Assembly: GCF_014268455.2 (NCBI RefSeq)
Contig: NZ_CP077085.1
Coordinates: 2,268,501-2,332,500 of the forward strand
Length of the DNA: 64,000 bases
Direction: 5' to 3'
Source: Pseudomonas shahriarae
Lineage (GTDB): Bacteria > Pseudomonadota > Gammaproteobacteria > Pseudomonadales > Pseudomonadaceae
Below the pieces are notes generated by a model. It was not told the DNA's origin and made no database searches. It worked only from the letters and a program-made list of their open reading frames with translations. Below are positions 26,801 to 38,317 of the stretch, piece after piece (within the stretch, counting starts at the first letter, position 1; each line of letters starts with the position of its first letter). The position numbers and the translations under genes are program-made.

Positions 26801-29800
26801 CTGCTCTACCGCTACAGCGGCCAGACCGACCTGCGCATCGGTGCGCCGGTGGCCAACCGCATCCGCCCGGAAAGCGAAGGGCTGATCGGCGCGTTCCTCA
26901 ACACCCAGGTGCTGCGTTGCCAGCTCGACGGGCAGATGCGCGTTGCTGAGCTGTTTGAGCACGTGCGCCACACCGTAATCGAAGGCCAGTCCCATCAGGA
27001 CCTGCCGTTCGACCACTTGGTGGAAGCCCTGCAGCCGCCGCGCAGTGCTGCGTATAACCCGCTGTTCCAGGTGATGTGCAACGTGCAGCGCTGGGAATTC
27101 CAGCAAAGCCGGCAGCTGGCCGGGATGACCGTCGAGTACCTGGCCAACGATGCGCGTGCCACCAAGTTCGACCTCAACCTGGAAGTCACCGACCTCGATC
27201 ATCGCCTGGGTTGCTGCCTGACCTACAGCACCGACTTGTTCGACGAGCCGCGCATTGCGCGCATGGCCACCCATTGGCGCAACCTGCTGGAGGCGCTGAT
27301 CGCCGATCCGCAACAGCGCTTGAGCGAGTTGGCGATGCTCCAGGCACATGAGCAACGCGCCCTGCAAGACGGCCTCGGTATCGAGGCCGGCGAGCACCGT
27401 CTCGACCAGTGCATCCATTCGCTGTTCAGCGCCCAGGTGCAGGCCCGTGCGGATGCGCCCGCGCTGACCTTCGCCGGGCAAACCCTGAGTTACCGCGAGC
27501 TGGACAGCCGCGCCAACCGCCTGGCCTGGATGCTGCGCGAGCGTGGGGTGGGCCCACAGGTGCGGGTCGGCCTGGCGCTGCCACGCTCACTGGAAATGGT
27601 CATCGGCCTGCTGGCGATCCTCAAGGCCGGTGGCGCCTATGTGCCGTTGGACCCGGAATACCCGCTGGACCGTCTGCACTACATGATCGAAGACAGCGGC
27701 ATCGGCCTGTTGCTCAGCGATGCGGCGATGTTCGACGCCCTTGGTGAGTTACCCGCCAGCGTCAGTTGCTGGTGCCTGGAAGATGACTTGCCGGTGCTCG
27801 CCAACTACCCGGCCAGTGACCTGCCGGCGATCAGCCTGGCGCAGCATCAGGCGTACCTGATCTACACCTCCGGCTCCACCGGCAAGCCCAAGGGGGTGTT
27901 GGTGTCCCACGGTGAAATCGCCATGCATTGCCAGGCGGTGATCGAGCGCTTTGGCATGCGCCCCGACGATTGCGAGCTGCACTTCTATTCGATCAATTTC
28001 GACGCCGCCACCGAGCGCCTGCTGGTGCCGCTGCTCAGTGGTGCGCAGGTGGTGTTGCGCGCCCAGGGGCAATGGGATGCCGAAGAAATCTGCGGGCTGA
28101 TCCGTGAGCATCGGATCAATATCCTCGGCTTCACCCCTAGCTATGGCAGCCAGTTGGCGCAATGGCTGGCCACGCAAAACCAGACCCTGCCGGTGCGTAT
28201 GTGCATCACTGGCGGCGAGGCGCTGACTGGCGAGCACCTGCAGCGCATCCGCGCAGCGTTCCAGCCGGCGCTGTTCTTCAATGCCTATGGGCCGACCGAA
28301 ACGGTGGTCATGCCCCTGGCCAGCCTGGCCCCTGAGGTGTTGGAGGAGGGCGCCGGCAGCGTGCCGATCGGCAGCATCATCGGCGCGCGGGTCGCCTATA
28401 TTCTGGATGCCGACCTGGCGCTGGTGCCCCAAGGCGCGACTGGCGAGCTGTACGTGGGCGGTGCCGGCCTGGCCCAGGGTTATCACCAGCGTGCGGGCAT
28501 GACCGCCGAACGTTTTGTGGCCGACCCGTATGCCGATGGCGGGCGGCTCTATCGTACCGGCGACCTGGTGCGCCAGCGTGCCGATGGCCTGGTGGAGTAC
28601 CTGGGGCGGATCGACCATCAGGTGAAAATCCGTGGTTTCCGTATCGAACTGGGCGAGATCGAAACCCGCCTGCTTGAGCATGAGGCGGTCCGCGAAGCGG
28701 TGGTCCTGGCCCTGGATGCGCCGAGTGGCAAGCAACTGGCGGCGTACCTGGTCAGCGATGCCCGCGATCACGCCGCCTTGCGCGAGGCGCTCAAGACCCA
28801 CCTCAAGGCGCAACTGCCGGACTACATGGTGCCGGCGCACTTGATAGTGCTCGACAGCATGCCGCTGACCGCCAACGGCAAGCTCGACCGCCGCGCCTTG
28901 CCGCAACCGGACCCCGAGGCCAATCGGCAGCAGTACGTGGCGCCGAGCAATGCGCTGGAACTGAGCCTGGCCGCGATCTGGTGTGCGGTGCTCAATGTGC
29001 AGCAGGTCGGGCTGCACGATAACTTCTTCGAACTGGGTGGCGACTCGATCCTGTCGATCCAGGTGGTCAGCCGGGCGCGGCAGGCGGGGATTCACTTCAG
29101 CCCCCGCGACCTGTTCCAGCACCAGACCGTGCAGGCCCTGGCCGCAGTGGCCACGTGCAGTGAGCAGGTCACTGCCGAGCAAGGGCTGTTGACCGGCCCC
29201 TCGGGCATGACGCCGATCCAGCACTGGTTCTTCGACAGTGAGATCCCGGCGCGTCAGCACTGGAACCAGGCCTTGGTACTGGCGCCGGTGCAGGCCCTGG
29301 ACCCGCACCGCCTGGAACAGGCGCTGCTGGCCGTACTGGAACACCACGACGCCTTGCGCCTGAGCTTCACCCAGCGCGACGCGCAATGGCACGCCGAGCA
29401 TCTGGCCGTGCCGGAAGGTGGCGTGTTGTGGCTGGCCCAGGTGGCGGATATGGCGCAGTGCGAGGCGCTGTTCGCCGATGCCCAGCGCAGCCTCGACCTG
29501 GAGCGCGGCCCGCTGCTGCGCGCCTTGCTGGTGGACGGGCCGCTCGGCCAGCAACGCTTGCTGATCGCCATCCATCACCTGGTGGTGGATGGCGTGTCCT
29601 GGCGCGTATTGCTCGAAGACCTGCAAAACGTCTATCGCCAATTGAGCGACGGCCAGGCCGTCAGCCTGCCGGCCAAGACCAGCGCCCTGCGCGACTGGGC
29701 CGCGCGTTTGCAGGCCTATGCCACTAGCGAATCCCTGCGTGAAGAACTGAGCCTGTGGCAGCAACAGTTGGCGGGCCCGCCGGTTGAACTGCCGGTGGAC

Positions 29801-32800
29801 CGGGCGGACGGCAGCCTGCGCAACCGCGACGCCGAGACTGTCAGTGTGCGCCTGGATGCCGAGCGCACCCGGCAGTTGCTGCAACAGGCACCGAGCGCCT
29901 ACCGCACCCAGGTCAACGACCTGTTGCTGACTGCACTGGCCCGCGTGCTGTGCCGTTGGAGCGGCCACGCATCGACCCTGATCCAGCTGGAAGGCCACGG
30001 CCGCGAAAGCCTGTTTGATGAGATCGACCTGACCCGCAGTGTCGGTTGGTTCACCAGCGCTTACCCGCTGCGCCTGACCCCGTTGGATATCGAGGAGGCC
30101 AGCGGCCAGGGCGCGTCGATCAAGGCGATCAAGGAGCAACTGCGCGCGGTGCCGCACAAAGGCCTGGGCTATGGCGTGCTGCGCTACCTGACCGACAGTA
30201 CCTGTCGCCAGGCCATGGCGGCGTTGCCGAACGCCTCGATTACCTTCAACTACCTCGGGCAGTTCGACCAAAGCTTCGACAGCCAGGCGCTGTTCCACCC
30301 GCTGGACGTGTCTGCCGGCCCGGCCCATGACCCGGATGCGCCACTGCCCAACGCCTTGAGTGTGGACAGCCAGGTGTACGGCGGCGAACTGCTGCTGCGC
30401 TGGACCTTCAGCCGCGAGCGCCACGACCACCAGACCATCAGCGAGCTGGCCGAGGCCTACCTGGGCGAGTTGCAGAGCCTGATCGCCCATTGCCTGCGCG
30501 ATGATGCCGGCGGCCTGACACCGTCCGACTTCCCCCTGGCGCACCTGACCCAGGTGCAACTGGACGCGTTGCCGGTGCCGGCCAGCGCCATCGAGGATGT
30601 ATATCCGCTGACGCCCATGCAGGAAGGCCTGCTGTTGCATACCCTGCTGGAGCCGGGCACCGGCCTCTATTACATGCAGGACCGCTACCGCATCAACAGC
30701 GAGCTCAACCCCGAGCGCTTTGCCCTGGCCTGGAAAGCCGTGATCGCCCGGCATGAAGCCTTGCGTGCGTCGTTCTGCTGGAACGTCGGCGAAGCGATGT
30801 TGCAGGTGATCCACAAGCCCGGCAGCACGCCGATCGAATACCTGGACTGGACCGGCACCCCGGCCGAGCAACAGGAGCCGCGCCTGCAAGCGCTGCTCAA
30901 AAGCGAGCGCGAGGCCGGTTTCGATCTGCTCAATCAGGCGCCGTTCCACCTGCGCCTGATCCGCGTCGGCGAGGCCCGCTACTGGTTCATGATGAGCAAC
31001 CACCACATCCTGATTGATGCCTGGTGCCGTTCGTTGTTGATGAATGATTTTTTCGATATCTACACCGCCCTGGGTGAAGGTCGAGAAGCACAACTGGCCG
31101 CGCCGCCACGCTATCGCGATTACATCGCCTGGCTGCAACGTCAGAACCTGGCGGAGGCGCGGCAGTGGTGGCAGCAGAACCTGCAAGGGTTTGAGCGCAC
31201 CACGCCGATCCCCAGCGACCGGCCATTCCTGCGTGAACACGCCGGCCACAGTGGCGGCATGGTGGTGGGGGATTGCTATACCCGTCTGGATGCCCGTGAC
31301 GGTGCGCAATTGCGCGAGCTGGCCCAGGCTTATCAACTGACCGTCAATACCTTCGCCCAGGCGGCGTGGGCCTTGGTGCTGCGGCGCTTGAGCGGCGAGC
31401 GTGACGTGTTGTTCGGCGTCACGGTGGCCGGGCGCCCGGTGGACATGCCGCACATGCAGCGCACGGTCGGCCTGTTTATCAACAGCATCGCCCTGCGGGT
31501 CAAGTTGCCCGAGGACGATCAGCCGTGCAGCGTGCGCCAGTGGTTGAGCGCCTTGCTCGACAGCAATATGCAGCTGCGCGAGTACGAATACCTGCCGCTG
31601 GTGACAATCCAGGAGCACAGCGAACTGCCCAAGGGCCAGCCGCTGTTCGACAGCCTGTTTGTATTTGAAAACGCTCCGGTGGAAGTCTCGGTACTGGACC
31701 GTGCGCAAAGCCTGAACGCCACCTCGGACTCGGGCCGTACCCACACCAACTTCCCGCTGACCGCCGTGTGTTACCCGGGGGATGACCTGGGCCTGCACCT
31801 GTCCTACGACCAGCGTTATTTCGATGAAAGCACCGTGCAGGGCATGCTTGCTGAGTTCAAGCGCCTGCTGCTGGCGCTGGTGCAGGGCTTCCATGGCGAT
31901 ATGGCCGACCTGCCGCTGATTGGCGAGCAGGAGCGTGAGTTCCTGGTGCACGCTTGCAACCAGAGCGCCCACGACTACCCGCTGCAAAGCAGCTACGTTG
32001 AACTGTTTGAAGCGCAGGTGGCGCAGCATGGGCAGCGCATTGCCGCCAGTTGCCTGGACCGGCAATGGAGCTATGCCGAGCTGAACCAGCACAGCAACCG
32101 CCTGGGCCATGCCCTGGTCGCGGCGGGTGTCGGCCTGGATCAGCCGGTGGCGCTGCTGGCCGAGCGCGGCCTGGAACTGCTGGGCATGATCATCGGCAGC
32201 TTCAAGGCCGGTGCCGGTTATTTGCCGCTGGATCCCGGCCTGCCGGCCCAGCGCCTGAGCCGGATCATCGACCTGAGCCGCACGCCGCTGCTGGTGTGCA
32301 CGGCAGCCTGCCTTGAACAGGCGCAGGTGTTGCTCGAAGACTTTGCCTGCGGCGCGCGGCCGAAGCTGCTGGTGTGGGAGGAGTTGGCGGGCGCGGATAG
32401 CAATCCGGGGATCTACAGTGCCCCGGACAACCTCGCCTATGTGATCTACACCTCCGGCTCCACCGGGCTGCCCAAGGGCGTGATGGTCGAGCAGCGCGGC
32501 ATGCTCAATAACCAGTTGAGCAAGGTGCCGTACCTGCAGTTGAGCGAGCAGGATGTGATCGCCCAGACCGCGTCGCAAAGCTTCGATATTTCGGTGTGGC
32601 AATTCCTCGCCGCGCCGTTGTTTGGCGCACGGGTGGACATTGTGCCCAACACCATTGCCCATGATCCGCAGGGCCTGCTGGCCCATGTCCAGGCCCAGGG
32701 CATCACGGTGCTGGAAAGCGTGCCGTCGCTGATCCAGGGCATGCTTGCCCAGGAGCGTATCAGCCTGCAGGGCCTGCGCTGGATGCTGCCGACGGGGGAG

Positions 32801-33826
32801 GCCATGCCGCCAGAGCTGGCGCACCAATGGCTGCTGCGTTACCCGGATATCGGCCTGGTCAACGCCTATGGCCCGGCGGAATGCTCGGATGACGTGGCGT
32901 TCTTTTGCGTCGACCTGGCCTCGACCCGTGGCACCTACCTGCCGATCGGCACGCCGACCGACAACAACCGTTTGTATCTGCTCGACGGCGCGCTGGAGTT
33001 GGTGCCGCAAGGGGCGGTGGGTGAGTTGTGTGTGGCGGGCACCGGGGTAGGGCGCGGGTACGTCAGCGACCCGCTGCGTACTGCGCAAGTGTTTGTGGCG
33101 GATCCATTTGGTGCGCCGGGAGAACGCCTGTATCGCACCGGCGACCTGGCGCGGCGGCGCAGCGATGGGGTGCTGGAGTACGTCGGGCGCATCGACCATC
33201 AGGTGAAGATCCGCGGTTACCGCATCGAACTCGGTGAAATCGAGGCGCGCCTGCACGAGCAGCCCGAGGTGCGCGACGCGGCGGTGGGTGTGCAGGAGGG
33301 CGTGAATGGCAAGCACTTGGTGGGTTACCTGGTGGCGAGCGATGCCAGCCTTAACCCTGGCGAACGCCTGGACCGCATCAAGCAGCGCCTGCGCAGCGAA
33401 CTGCCGGAGTACATGGTGCCGTTGCACTGGCTGTGGCTGGAGCGCCTGCCGTTGAATGCCAACGGCAAGCTCGACCGCAAGGCCTTGCCGGCTCTGGAGA
33501 TCGGTCAGTTGCACAGCCAGGATTACCTGGCGCCGCGCAGCGAGCTGGAGCAGACCCTGGCCACAATCTGGGCCGAGGTGCTGAAGGTCGAGCAGGTGGG
33601 CGTGCTGGATAACTTCTTCGAGCTGGGCGGGCATTCGTTGCTGGCCACGCAAATCGCCTCGCGGGTGCAAAAGAGCCTGCAACGGGATGTGCCGCTGCGG
33701 GCGATGTTCGAATGCAGCACGGTAGCGGAGTTGGCGACGTACATCGAGGGCTTGGCGGCCAGTGACATCAGTGCCGGCACGGTGGACCGCCTGAGCGATT
33801 TGATGGCGGAGCTGGAGGGGCTTTGA
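20882..33826 (+). CDS. pvdL: Pyoverdine chromophore non-ribosomal peptide synthetase PvdL
   Basis: This 4,314-residue synthetase starts the pyoverdine peptide. Domain order: acyl-CoA ligase (about 1-575), carrier (Ser610), condensation C1 (HHIIADG at 801), adenylation A1 (TSGSTG near 1273), carrier (Ser1657), C2 (HHIVTEG at 1849), A2 (near 2330), carrier with LGGDS (Ser2722), epimerase (HHLVVDG at 2898), C3 (HHILIDA at 3374), A3 (near 3855), carrier (Ser4252). No terminal thioesterase, as the chain passes to the next synthetase. PvdL of P. aeruginosa (about 4,340 residues) has the same order and loads a fatty acid, L-Glu, D-Tyr and L-2,4-diaminobutyrate; the epimerase after module 2 fits D-Tyr. 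AGGA precedes ATGATG. Confidence 0.97.
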   Translation: MMDAFELPRTLVQSLQRRAAQTPDQVALRFLAESAAETVVLSYRDLDLRARTIAAALQASAGLGERAVLLFPSGPDYVAAFFGCLYAGVIAVPAYPPESTRRHHQERLLSIIADAEPKLLLTSSGLRDALGQIEQAPPLLCVDELHSEIAAGWVAPNLQDDDIAFLQYTSGSTALPKGVQVSHGNLVANELLIRRGFGIDLNPDDVIVSWLPLYHDMGLIGGLLQPIFSGVPCVLMSPAYFLGRPLRWLEAISQYRGTISGGPDFAYRLCSERVSDSALERLDLSHWRVAYSGSEPIRLDTLERFAEKFAPCGFTPNNFFASYGLAEATLFVAGGTRGQGIPALRLDEQALAANRAEPGQGTAIMSCGTSQPEHAVLIVEPQTLAELDDNCVGEIWATGPSIAHGYWRNPEATAKTFVQHAGRTWLRTGDLGFIRDGEVFITGRLKDLLIVRGHNLYPQDIEQTVEREVEVVRKGRVAAFAVNDQGLEGIGIAAEISRSVQKILPPEALIKAIRQAVAEAYQEAPCVVVLLNPGALPKTSSGKVQRSACRTRLADGSLDSYAQFPDQRAQAGDGALASDLQQQIAAIWCEQLQVAQVAGDDHFFLLGGNSISATQVVARLRETLGLELNLRLLFEAPVLAEFAASVGQLQADGGVAQGAISALSRQQDMPQSLAQNRLWITWQLDPQSSAYTIPGALRLRGELDEDALHASFAQLIQRHEALRTRFYERDGQGYQRVDAQREFAVQVIDLRDLPLAEREARAAQIREDEARTQFDLEQGPLLWVTLLRLDDEDHQLLVTLHHIIADGWSLTVLIDEFSRLYAAASQGQRLELPALAVQYADYGSWQRQWLAAGEGQRQLAYWQQQLGDEHPILSLATDHPRSAQQRRSASRYSVRLDASLGEAIRQTAQAHQATPFMLLLAAFQSLLYRYSGQRDIRIGVPNANRTRHETQGLIGFFINTLVMRAEVDARLPFSELLAATRLAATEAQAHQDLPFEQLLEAFPQAREQGLFQVMFNHQQRDLSALRRLPGLLAEELPWHSREAKFDLQLHSEEDRNGRLSLSFDYADELFDASTIARLATHLINLLQAACAQPHQAVGDLALLQADEHTEQCNWSEAPCAPAQRLVPEQLNQHSDERTALVWQGASLTFAQLHTQANRLAHYLRDKGVGPDVCVAIAAERSPQLLIGLLAILKAGGAYVPLDPDYPADRLAYMLADSGVQLLLTQTHLLQQLPVAEGVSVIAMDSLKLDSWPTQAPGLHLNADNLAYVIYTSGSTGQPKGVGNTHGALAERLQWMQATYQLDESDVLMQKAPISFDVSVWECFWPLISGCRLVLAGPGEHRDPHRIAQLVQEHGVTTLHFVPPLLQLFVDEPLAAECTSLRRVFSGGEALPAELRNRLLAQLPAVQLHNRYGPTETAINVTHWHCQRTDGERSPIGRPLGNVLCRVLDEQFNLLPAGVPGELCIGGIGLARGYLGRAGLTAERFVADPLGAAGARLYRTGDRVRWTADGVLEYLGRLDQQVKLRGFRVEPEEIQARLLAQEGIAQALVLIRETAGGAQLIGYYTASGELDELDVKAALAAELPEYMVPAQLIHLDVMPLSPSGKVDRRALPEPVWQVREHVEPHTALEQQIAAIWRTVLGLPRVGLRDDFFALGGHSLLATQIISRTRQACDVELPLRTLFEASELGAFAEQVRLIQASGQRNQQSAIGKVDRRQPVPLSYSQQRMWFLWQMEPDSPAYNVGGMARLRGVLDVGRFEAALQALIMRHEALRTTFPSVDGVARQNVAAQSSVRMNWQDFSAFTEAERQLRVQQLADQEAHRPFNLETGPLLHACLVKAGEQEHYLVLTLHHIVTEGWAMDIFARELSALYEAFIDERESPLEPLPVQYLDYSVWQRQWLEAGERQRQLDYWTTQLGNEHPLLELPSDRPRPAVQSHQGELYRFDLGDELAAKVRAFNAEHGLTLFMTMTATLATLLYRYSGQTDLRIGAPVANRIRPESEGLIGAFLNTQVLRCQLDGQMRVAELFEHVRHTVIEGQSHQDLPFDHLVEALQPPRSAAYNPLFQVMCNVQRWEFQQSRQLAGMTVEYLANDARATKFDLNLEVTDLDHRLGCCLTYSTDLFDEPRIARMATHWRNLLEALIADPQQRLSELAMLQAHEQRALQDGLGIEAGEHRLDQCIHSLFSAQVQARADAPALTFAGQTLSYRELDSRANRLAWMLRERGVGPQVRVGLALPRSLEMVIGLLAILKAGGAYVPLDPEYPLDRLHYMIEDSGIGLLLSDAAMFDALGELPASVSCWCLEDDLPVLANYPASDLPAISLAQHQAYLIYTSGSTGKPKGVLVSHGEIAMHCQAVIERFGMRPDDCELHFYSINFDAATERLLVPLLSGAQVVLRAQGQWDAEEICGLIREHRINILGFTPSYGSQLAQWLATQNQTLPVRMCITGGEALTGEHLQRIRAAFQPALFFNAYGPTETVVMPLASLAPEVLEEGAGSVPIGSIIGARVAYILDADLALVPQGATGELYVGGAGLAQGYHQRAGMTAERFVADPYADGGRLYRTGDLVRQRADGLVEYLGRIDHQVKIRGFRIELGEIETRLLEHEAVREAVVLALDAPSGKQLAAYLVSDARDHAALREALKTHLKAQLPDYMVPAHLIVLDSMPLTANGKLDRRALPQPDPEANRQQYVAPSNALELSLAAIWCAVLNVQQVGLHDNFFELGGDSILSIQVVSRARQAGIHFSPRDLFQHQTVQALAAVATCSEQVTAEQGLLTGPSGMTPIQHWFFDSEIPARQHWNQALVLAPVQALDPHRLEQALLAVLEHHDALRLSFTQRDAQWHAEHLAVPEGGVLWLAQVADMAQCEALFADAQRSLDLERGPLLRALLVDGPLGQQRLLIAIHHLVVDGVSWRVLLEDLQNVYRQLSDGQAVSLPAKTSALRDWAARLQAYATSESLREELSLWQQQLAGPPVELPVDRADGSLRNRDAETVSVRLDAERTRQLLQQAPSAYRTQVNDLLLTALARVLCRWSGHASTLIQLEGHGRESLFDEIDLTRSVGWFTSAYPLRLTPLDIEEASGQGASIKAIKEQLRAVPHKGLGYGVLRYLTDSTCRQAMAALPNASITFNYLGQFDQSFDSQALFHPLDVSAGPAHDPDAPLPNALSVDSQVYGGELLLRWTFSRERHDHQTISELAEAYLGELQSLIAHCLRDDAGGLTPSDFPLAHLTQVQLDALPVPASAIEDVYPLTPMQEGLLLHTLLEPGTGLYYMQDRYRINSELNPERFALAWKAVIARHEALRASFCWNVGEAMLQVIHKPGSTPIEYLDWTGTPAEQQEPRLQALLKSEREAGFDLLNQAPFHLRLIRVGEARYWFMMSNHHILIDAWCRSLLMNDFFDIYTALGEGREAQLAAPPRYRDYIAWLQRQNLAEARQWWQQNLQGFERTTPIPSDRPFLREHAGHSGGMVVGDCYTRLDARDGAQLRELAQAYQLTVNTFAQAAWALVLRRLSGERDVLFGVTVAGRPVDMPHMQRTVGLFINSIALRVKLPEDDQPCSVRQWLSALLDSNMQLREYEYLPLVTIQEHSELPKGQPLFDSLFVFENAPVEVSVLDRAQSLNATSDSGRTHTNFPLTAVCYPGDDLGLHLSYDQRYFDESTVQGMLAEFKRLLLALVQGFHGDMADLPLIGEQEREFLVHACNQSAHDYPLQSSYVELFEAQVAQHGQRIAASCLDRQWSYAELNQHSNRLGHALVAAGVGLDQPVALLAERGLELLGMIIGSFKAGAGYLPLDPGLPAQRLSRIIDLSRTPLLVCTAACLEQAQVLLEDFACGARPKLLVWEELAGADSNPGIYSAPDNLAYVIYTSGSTGLPKGVMVEQRGMLNNQLSKVPYLQLSEQDVIAQTASQSFDISVWQFLAAPLFGARVDIVPNTIAHDPQGLLAHVQAQGITVLESVPSLIQGMLAQERISLQGLRWMLPTGEAMPPELAHQWLLRYPDIGLVNAYGPAECSDDVAFFCVDLASTRGTYLPIGTPTDNNRLYLLDGALELVPQGAVGELCVAGTGVGRGYVSDPLRTAQVFVADPFGAPGERLYRTGDLARRRSDGVLEYVGRIDHQVKIRGYRIELGEIEARLHEQPEVRDAAVGVQEGVNGKHLVGYLVASDASLNPGERLDRIKQRLRSELPEYMVPLHWLWLERLPLNANGKLDRKALPALEIGQLHSQDYLAPRSELEQTLATIWAEVLKVEQVGVLDNFFELGGHSLLATQIASRVQKSLQRDVPLRAMFECSTVAELATYIEGLAASDISAGTVDRLSDLMAELEGL

Positions 33827-33892
33827 GTCGGCGAACGGGCCGCCACACAGGCGGCACGCCATTGGTCGGTTTTGCACATTTTTGGGGTGCGA

Positions 33893-33910
33893 ACTGTCAA
33901 TTCTGACAGT
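33893..33910. promoter_or_regulatory. Perfect inverted repeat upstream of the modular-repeat gene
   Basis: ACTGTCA and TGACAGT are separated by a 4-nt spacer. The dyad lies in the 177-bp gap after pvdL and about 94 bp before the next gene's start. It may be an operator. Confidence 0.4.
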
Positions 33911-34003
33911 AGGCAAACCTCCTGTTTCCGGGGCTAGATACCTGCAGATTTGGGCCTGCCCAGCAGGCTTGCTGGTTATCTTTCCCAGACAGGAGGTCGC
34001 ATC

Positions 34004-37000
34004 ATGGTCAAAAAAACCACCCCCCAAAGCCCACCGTTGGCGGCTACCCAGGCACCTGCCGAGGTTGCTGTCGAATTGCCCTATCCGCAGATTCGCTACG
34101 CCGTCAATAACAACACCCTGGACCCCATCAAGGCGAAAAACGGCACTGTCGCGACCGTCGCTTTTACGGGGATGGGCACGGGTCCTATCACCTTGTACTG
34201 GGCGATCAAGGGCCAGGACGAGCCGGTGTTTGAACCTGTTGTGCAACCGGGCAGTACCAGCGGCAGTATTGATATTCAGGTTCCCTGGCAATCGGTCAGC
34301 ACCAGCATTGGGCATACGGTTTTGGTCTGGTACACCGCGCGGGTGGCGGGCCAGTTGAAGGAATCGCTGGTGCTGGAGTTGGAGGTCCAGCAGATCAGGG
34401 AGGCGGACCTCAAGGAGTCGCTGCCGAAGTTTGAGCATGCCCAGTATGTCCATAGCACCTGGCAACTGGATATGAAGACATTCAGGGGCGATGAGACCAT
34501 CCGCCTTAACGCCTGGCCCATGATTCAGGCCGGGCAGCGCCTGTTTATCAATGTGGCCGGTGATCAGCACAAGCCGCCGTTCGCGTTTAGCTGGGTGGCG
34601 CGGGACCATGTGGTCATGGAGGCCGAAGCCCATGACGATCATGTCTTTGAGTTCAAGCTGTCACGGGGCTGGATGGCGCGACGGGAAGACTATTCGGCAC
34701 TGACCCTTCATATCGCCGTGATCTTTGATGGCACCGATCCCAAGCCGCCGGTACCGGTCGATCCGATCTACGAAACCCGACTGCCCGAAAACGCCCACGA
34801 GTTTCATCCTCGCAACACGGCGCTGTTGTTTGTCGATACCTCCCTGCATTTGCAAGCCCCGACATTGGTCGAGGCGCAAGGCCAGGGCCAGGTTGATCCC
34901 CTCAAGTTGTTGGAGGGGGCCACGGTACGTGTTTGTTACGAGGATATGCAGAGCACGGACCATATTGCCCTGTGCTGGGAATCCACCTTCGGTGATTGCG
35001 CGCCGATTGCACCGCAGTATGGCGTAGAGGAGGGGTGCATCGACTTCCATGTGCCGCCGGAATACGTGGGCATGCGCCTGGATAACTTCGCGCATTTCTC
35101 CTATACCGTGACCCGGGATGGGGAGCCGTACACGTCGCCTGAAGGTGTGGTCAGGATCCCACTGCCGGCCAACCTGCCCCAGCCGCAGATTTTCGAAGCG
35201 CCGTTCAACACCCTGGACCTTGGAGGGATGTGCTGTGATGACCCGGTGACTGTTCATGTCGCGCCTTGGCCGTTTATCGGCACCAGCCAGGTTATTCAGT
35301 TGTTTATCGGTGGTGTTTACCCGGATGGCTCGAAAGCCCGGCTGCTCCCTTTTGATGACGCGCCGATTACTGAAGAAGACGTGCGTAGCGGTTGGACCAG
35401 AACCTTGTCTCGGGCCCAACTGGCGGCGCTCAAACATGACAGCCAGTTGTATGTTCTCTTTAGTGTCGAGTTTCTTCCGCGTAAGGATTCAAGGCCGGTC
35501 TACAGGTCTTTTCCTTCACTGCTGGTGAATCTGCTCACCGAGCCCCACTTGGAGTTGACGGCCCCCCATCTCGTCGAGTCCGTAGACTGCGGCGCCGACG
35601 GCTGGCTACTCAACCCGGTGAACACGGTGGAGGGCGCGCATCTTCAGGTAGCGTACGGGCATATGTGTCCGGGGGATTGGGTGTGCCCGACGTTTACCGG
35701 CACACCAGGGCTCGGTTCGCCGGCGCTGGAGTGTCGTACTGTCGGTGTAGATGAGCGAAACATGGTGTTCCCGATTCCGGCCTCTGCGATCAGCGCCAAC
35801 CTGTGTCAGAAAATATCGGTTTCTTACAATGTGTCGCGTGCCTGCGGTGGCTCCTGGGAGTCGCCGGTGAAAGAGGTGCAGGTCCTGGATCTGAGCGGCC
35901 TGCCCTCGCCTGCGGTGGAACAGGCCACGGGCAGCACGTTGGACCTTAATACCTTTGGGGGCGATGCCACAGCGATGGTGGCTACCTGGTTCTATCTGGC
36001 CCTGGGCCAACCTTGCTGGCTGTGGGTGACGGGTGAGTTGGAGGATGGCAGCCCCTACCGTTTTGAGGTGCTGGAAGGTCAGGCGGTAACCGAGGAATGG
36101 CTGGCCGGTGGCGTCACCGCGGCACTGGCGCGCAACGAACTGCAAAAACTGGCGGATTGCAGTGCCTTTGAAGTGCATTTCGCGGTGAACTTCAATGGCG
36201 AGTCCGATAAGGCCAGCGCCAAGGAATTTGCATCGCTGACCCTCGAAATTGCCCAGGAGGACCTGGTACTCGAAGCGCCCAAGGTGCGCGAAGCGGTAGG
36301 CTCGCAGCTCACGGTATACAACGGCCGCGATGGCGTGACGGTGCGAGTGGCCTATGACCTGATCAGCCCCGGCCATGCAATCAGCGTGTGCTGGAAACGC
36401 GCAGACGGTACCTGCCTGCCGCTGACCTCGAAGCCTGGCAGCAATGACCCGGATTACGTGGATTTCCATATCCCCCGGGAGGCGGTGATTCGTGGGATTG
36501 GCAAGACGGTGAAGATCAACTACACCGTTACCAGCCTGTGCAAAGTGGCGACTTCCCCGGATTTCGATCTGCAAATCAGTGTGCCGGTACGTTTGCCAGC
36601 GCCGGTGGTGCCGCAGGCAACCAACAATATTCTGGACTTGCGCACCTTTAATGGGAACGCGGATATCACCGTTGAACCCTGGTGGTTTATCTTGCCGGAC
36701 CAGAAAGTATGGTTGCGGGGCGTCGGTACCCAAAAGAATGGCAACCCTTATACGATCAACGTTTACTTGGGGCAGGGGGTGACAGCAGGTGAAGCGAGTA
36801 CAGGTTTGAAAAAGGCGCTACAGCGTTTCGAACTTGAGCTCTTGAAGGACCTCAGCCGCCTGATGTTTACCTGTAAGGTGACCGCCGATGGCAGTACCCA
36901 TGAAAGTGAAGCGCTGGCGTTTCCGATTCTGGAGCTGATTATCCGGGCCAATTTCTTAACCGATTTTGATGATTTTGAGAGTTATCCGAACCAGGAGTAT

Positions 37001-37426
37001 CTGGGGGCAGGGACTATCATCAATACGCGCTTATTGGATTTTGAATTACCAGCCTCATCTCCCCCTGGAATTGGGCTTCATCCAGTCAGAACTGCCGGAG
37101 AACTGGTGCCGGGAATGATTGAGGGCAAGGCATTGGCAGTGCGCTGCGGTAGCGCTAATACAATGCAGCTATCACGTCTGAAGTTTAAGTTCAGATGCGC
37201 GCGGGTGAGATTCGGTTATGCAAATACCGGCACCGATATCGCGACGTTCAGGTTCTTTGGTGAAAATAATCAGCTACTTGGGACACGTGAGGCAGCGACT
37301 AGGACCTGGGTCGATTTCGAGGCTGAAAACGGAGCAAAAATAGTCCGTATTGACGTTTTGTGTCTGGTGCATGGAGCGATTGATTCGCTAACCATCTGGC
37401 ATGGTGGCGAGACTTATCGTCATTGA
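34004..37426 (+). CDS. Unknown 1,140-residue protein with four tandem module pairs
   Basis: I do not recognise a function. The start has a perfect AGGAGGT 8 nt upstream. There is no signal peptide (N-terminus MVKKTTPQSPPLAATQ). The protein is built of alternating beta-rich modules: type A (for example VTVRVAYDLISPGHAI) beginning near residues 47, 305, 544 and 778, and type B (LD-T-F-G-D pattern, for example LDLNTFGGDATAMV) beginning near 156, 405, 647 and 878, giving a repeat of about 240 residues. A different C-terminal domain begins near residue 984 with DFDDFESY and ends with an IRxDVLCLVHGAIDSLTIWHGG stretch. The DNA for this last domain is visibly richer in A/T than the rest. An Ig-like adhesin or secreted effector without a classical signal is possible. 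Confidence 0.85.
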   Translation: MVKKTTPQSPPLAATQAPAEVAVELPYPQIRYAVNNNTLDPIKAKNGTVATVAFTGMGTGPITLYWAIKGQDEPVFEPVVQPGSTSGSIDIQVPWQSVSTSIGHTVLVWYTARVAGQLKESLVLELEVQQIREADLKESLPKFEHAQYVHSTWQLDMKTFRGDETIRLNAWPMIQAGQRLFINVAGDQHKPPFAFSWVARDHVVMEAEAHDDHVFEFKLSRGWMARREDYSALTLHIAVIFDGTDPKPPVPVDPIYETRLPENAHEFHPRNTALLFVDTSLHLQAPTLVEAQGQGQVDPLKLLEGATVRVCYEDMQSTDHIALCWESTFGDCAPIAPQYGVEEGCIDFHVPPEYVGMRLDNFAHFSYTVTRDGEPYTSPEGVVRIPLPANLPQPQIFEAPFNTLDLGGMCCDDPVTVHVAPWPFIGTSQVIQLFIGGVYPDGSKARLLPFDDAPITEEDVRSGWTRTLSRAQLAALKHDSQLYVLFSVEFLPRKDSRPVYRSFPSLLVNLLTEPHLELTAPHLVESVDCGADGWLLNPVNTVEGAHLQVAYGHMCPGDWVCPTFTGTPGLGSPALECRTVGVDERNMVFPIPASAISANLCQKISVSYNVSRACGGSWESPVKEVQVLDLSGLPSPAVEQATGSTLDLNTFGGDATAMVATWFYLALGQPCWLWVTGELEDGSPYRFEVLEGQAVTEEWLAGGVTAALARNELQKLADCSAFEVHFAVNFNGESDKASAKEFASLTLEIAQEDLVLEAPKVREAVGSQLTVYNGRDGVTVRVAYDLISPGHAISVCWKRADGTCLPLTSKPGSNDPDYVDFHIPREAVIRGIGKTVKINYTVTSLCKVATSPDFDLQISVPVRLPAPVVPQATNNILDLRTFNGNADITVEPWWFILPDQKVWLRGVGTQKNGNPYTINVYLGQGVTAGEASTGLKKALQRFELELLKDLSRLMFTCKVTADGSTHESEALAFPILELIIRANFLTDFDDFESYPNQEYLGAGTIINTRLLDFELPASSPPGIGLHPVRTAGELVPGMIEGKALAVRCGSANTMQLSRLKFKFRCARVRFGYANTGTDIATFRFFGENNQLLGTREAATRTWVDFEAENGAKIVRIDVLCLVHGAIDSLTIWHGGETYRH

Positions 37427-37500
37427 GCTAATGCCCGCCCTGCAGAAAAGGGGTGAGCAAACGCTCGGGTTCGGCCGTTAGGTATTGGACCAACGAGATA

Positions 37501-37531
37501 CAAGAATGCCCGCTTTGTGCGGGCATTCTTG
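37501..37531. terminator. Bidirectional terminator between modular-repeat gene and dsbG
   Basis: CAAGAATGCCCGC pairs perfectly with GCGGGCATTCTTG around TTTGT. It lies in the convergent gap between 37426 and dsbG at 37556. Confidence 0.8.
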
Positions 37532-37555
37532 TTAGTGGCGTGTGGTTAATCCGAG

Positions 37556-38317
37556 TCACTTGGGCCCGAGGATTTTCCCCAACTTATCCGGCGACGGCGC
37601 CCCCTGCTGTTGCTGCAACTGGCCCTTGTCATCCAGATAGAAAATCGCCGGCGTGGCCGACAACTCCAACTCCTCCATCAACTTCATATTGGCATCGAGC
37701 TTGGCCTGGATCTGGGCCGGAATCTTGGTCAGGGCCTTGAGCTTGCTGGCTTTGCCGGCAGACTCATGTTCTTCCAGGGCCTGGGCTGTGTCCTTGCTTG
37801 CCAGCAGCGCCGCCGATTTGCCCGGGCTGTCTTCGCGAATAATCCCGACCATGATGTGGCGCAACTGTACCTTGCCCGCCTTGACCCAGGGCCGTGCCTG
37901 TTCCCAGAACATGTTGCAGTACGGGCAGTTGGGGTCGCTGAACAGGTAGACGGTGCGCGGCGCGTTTTTATCGCCGTCCTGGATCCAGCTGCTCTGTTCC
38001 ATCTTGGCCCAGATTTCCTTGGCCATTGGGGCGTAGACCAGCTTTTCCAGGGGTGCGGTGCTCAGGTCATTGCCCTTGGCGTCATACAGATTGCCGGCGA
38101 TCACGTGTTGGCCGTCGGCGGTCAGGTACAGCGCCATGCCGCGGTTCTGGTATTGCGCGGCATAGCCCTTGAGCCCGCCCGGCGCGTCGAAGCTGCCGAT
38201 GATCTTGGCGCCCTTGGCTTCGATCTGTTTGATCGGCGCCGGCCATTCTTCGGCGTGGACGAGGCTGGCAGCCAGGGTCAGGGGCAGCAGGGTTAGCAGG
38301 TGGCGGAGGCGGGGCAT
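37556..38317 (-). CDS. dsbG: Thiol:disulfide interchange protein DsbG
   Basis: This 253-residue periplasmic thioredoxin-like protein has a signal peptide (HLLTLLPLTLAASLVHA), an N-terminal dimerisation domain and the active site CPYC at residues 131-134 inside LFSDPNCPYCNMFW. DsbG isomerises disulfides or rescues oxidised single cysteines and is kept reduced by a DsbD. The start at 38317 has AAGGAA upstream and overlaps the 3' end of the TlpA-like gene by 25 bp. The order dsbD2, TlpA-like, dsbG with a divergent two-component system matches P. aeruginosa PA2476-PA2480. Confidence 0.92.
   Translation of the reverse strand: MPRLRHLLTLLPLTLAASLVHAEEWPAPIKQIEAKGAKIIGSFDAPGGLKGYAAQYQNRGMALYLTADGQHVIAGNLYDAKGNDLSTAPLEKLVYAPMAKEIWAKMEQSSWIQDGDKNAPRTVYLFSDPNCPYCNMFWEQARPWVKAGKVQLRHIMVGIIREDSPGKSAALLASKDTAQALEEHESAGKASKLKALTKIPAQIQAKLDANMKLMEELELSATPAIFYLDDKGQLQQQQGAPSPDKLGKILGPK

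Noticed and set aside
27749..34642. 2,297-residue open frame antisense to pvdL and the next gene
   Set aside because: It is a shadow of GC-rich codon bias opposite a clear synthetase; its low-complexity His/Gln/Arg-rich translation matches no domain.
34004..37426. CRISPR or phage tail-fibre assignment for the repeat protein region
   Set aside because: The repeats are long and diverged at the DNA level, no phage genes are near, and no short direct repeat array is present anywhere in the window.
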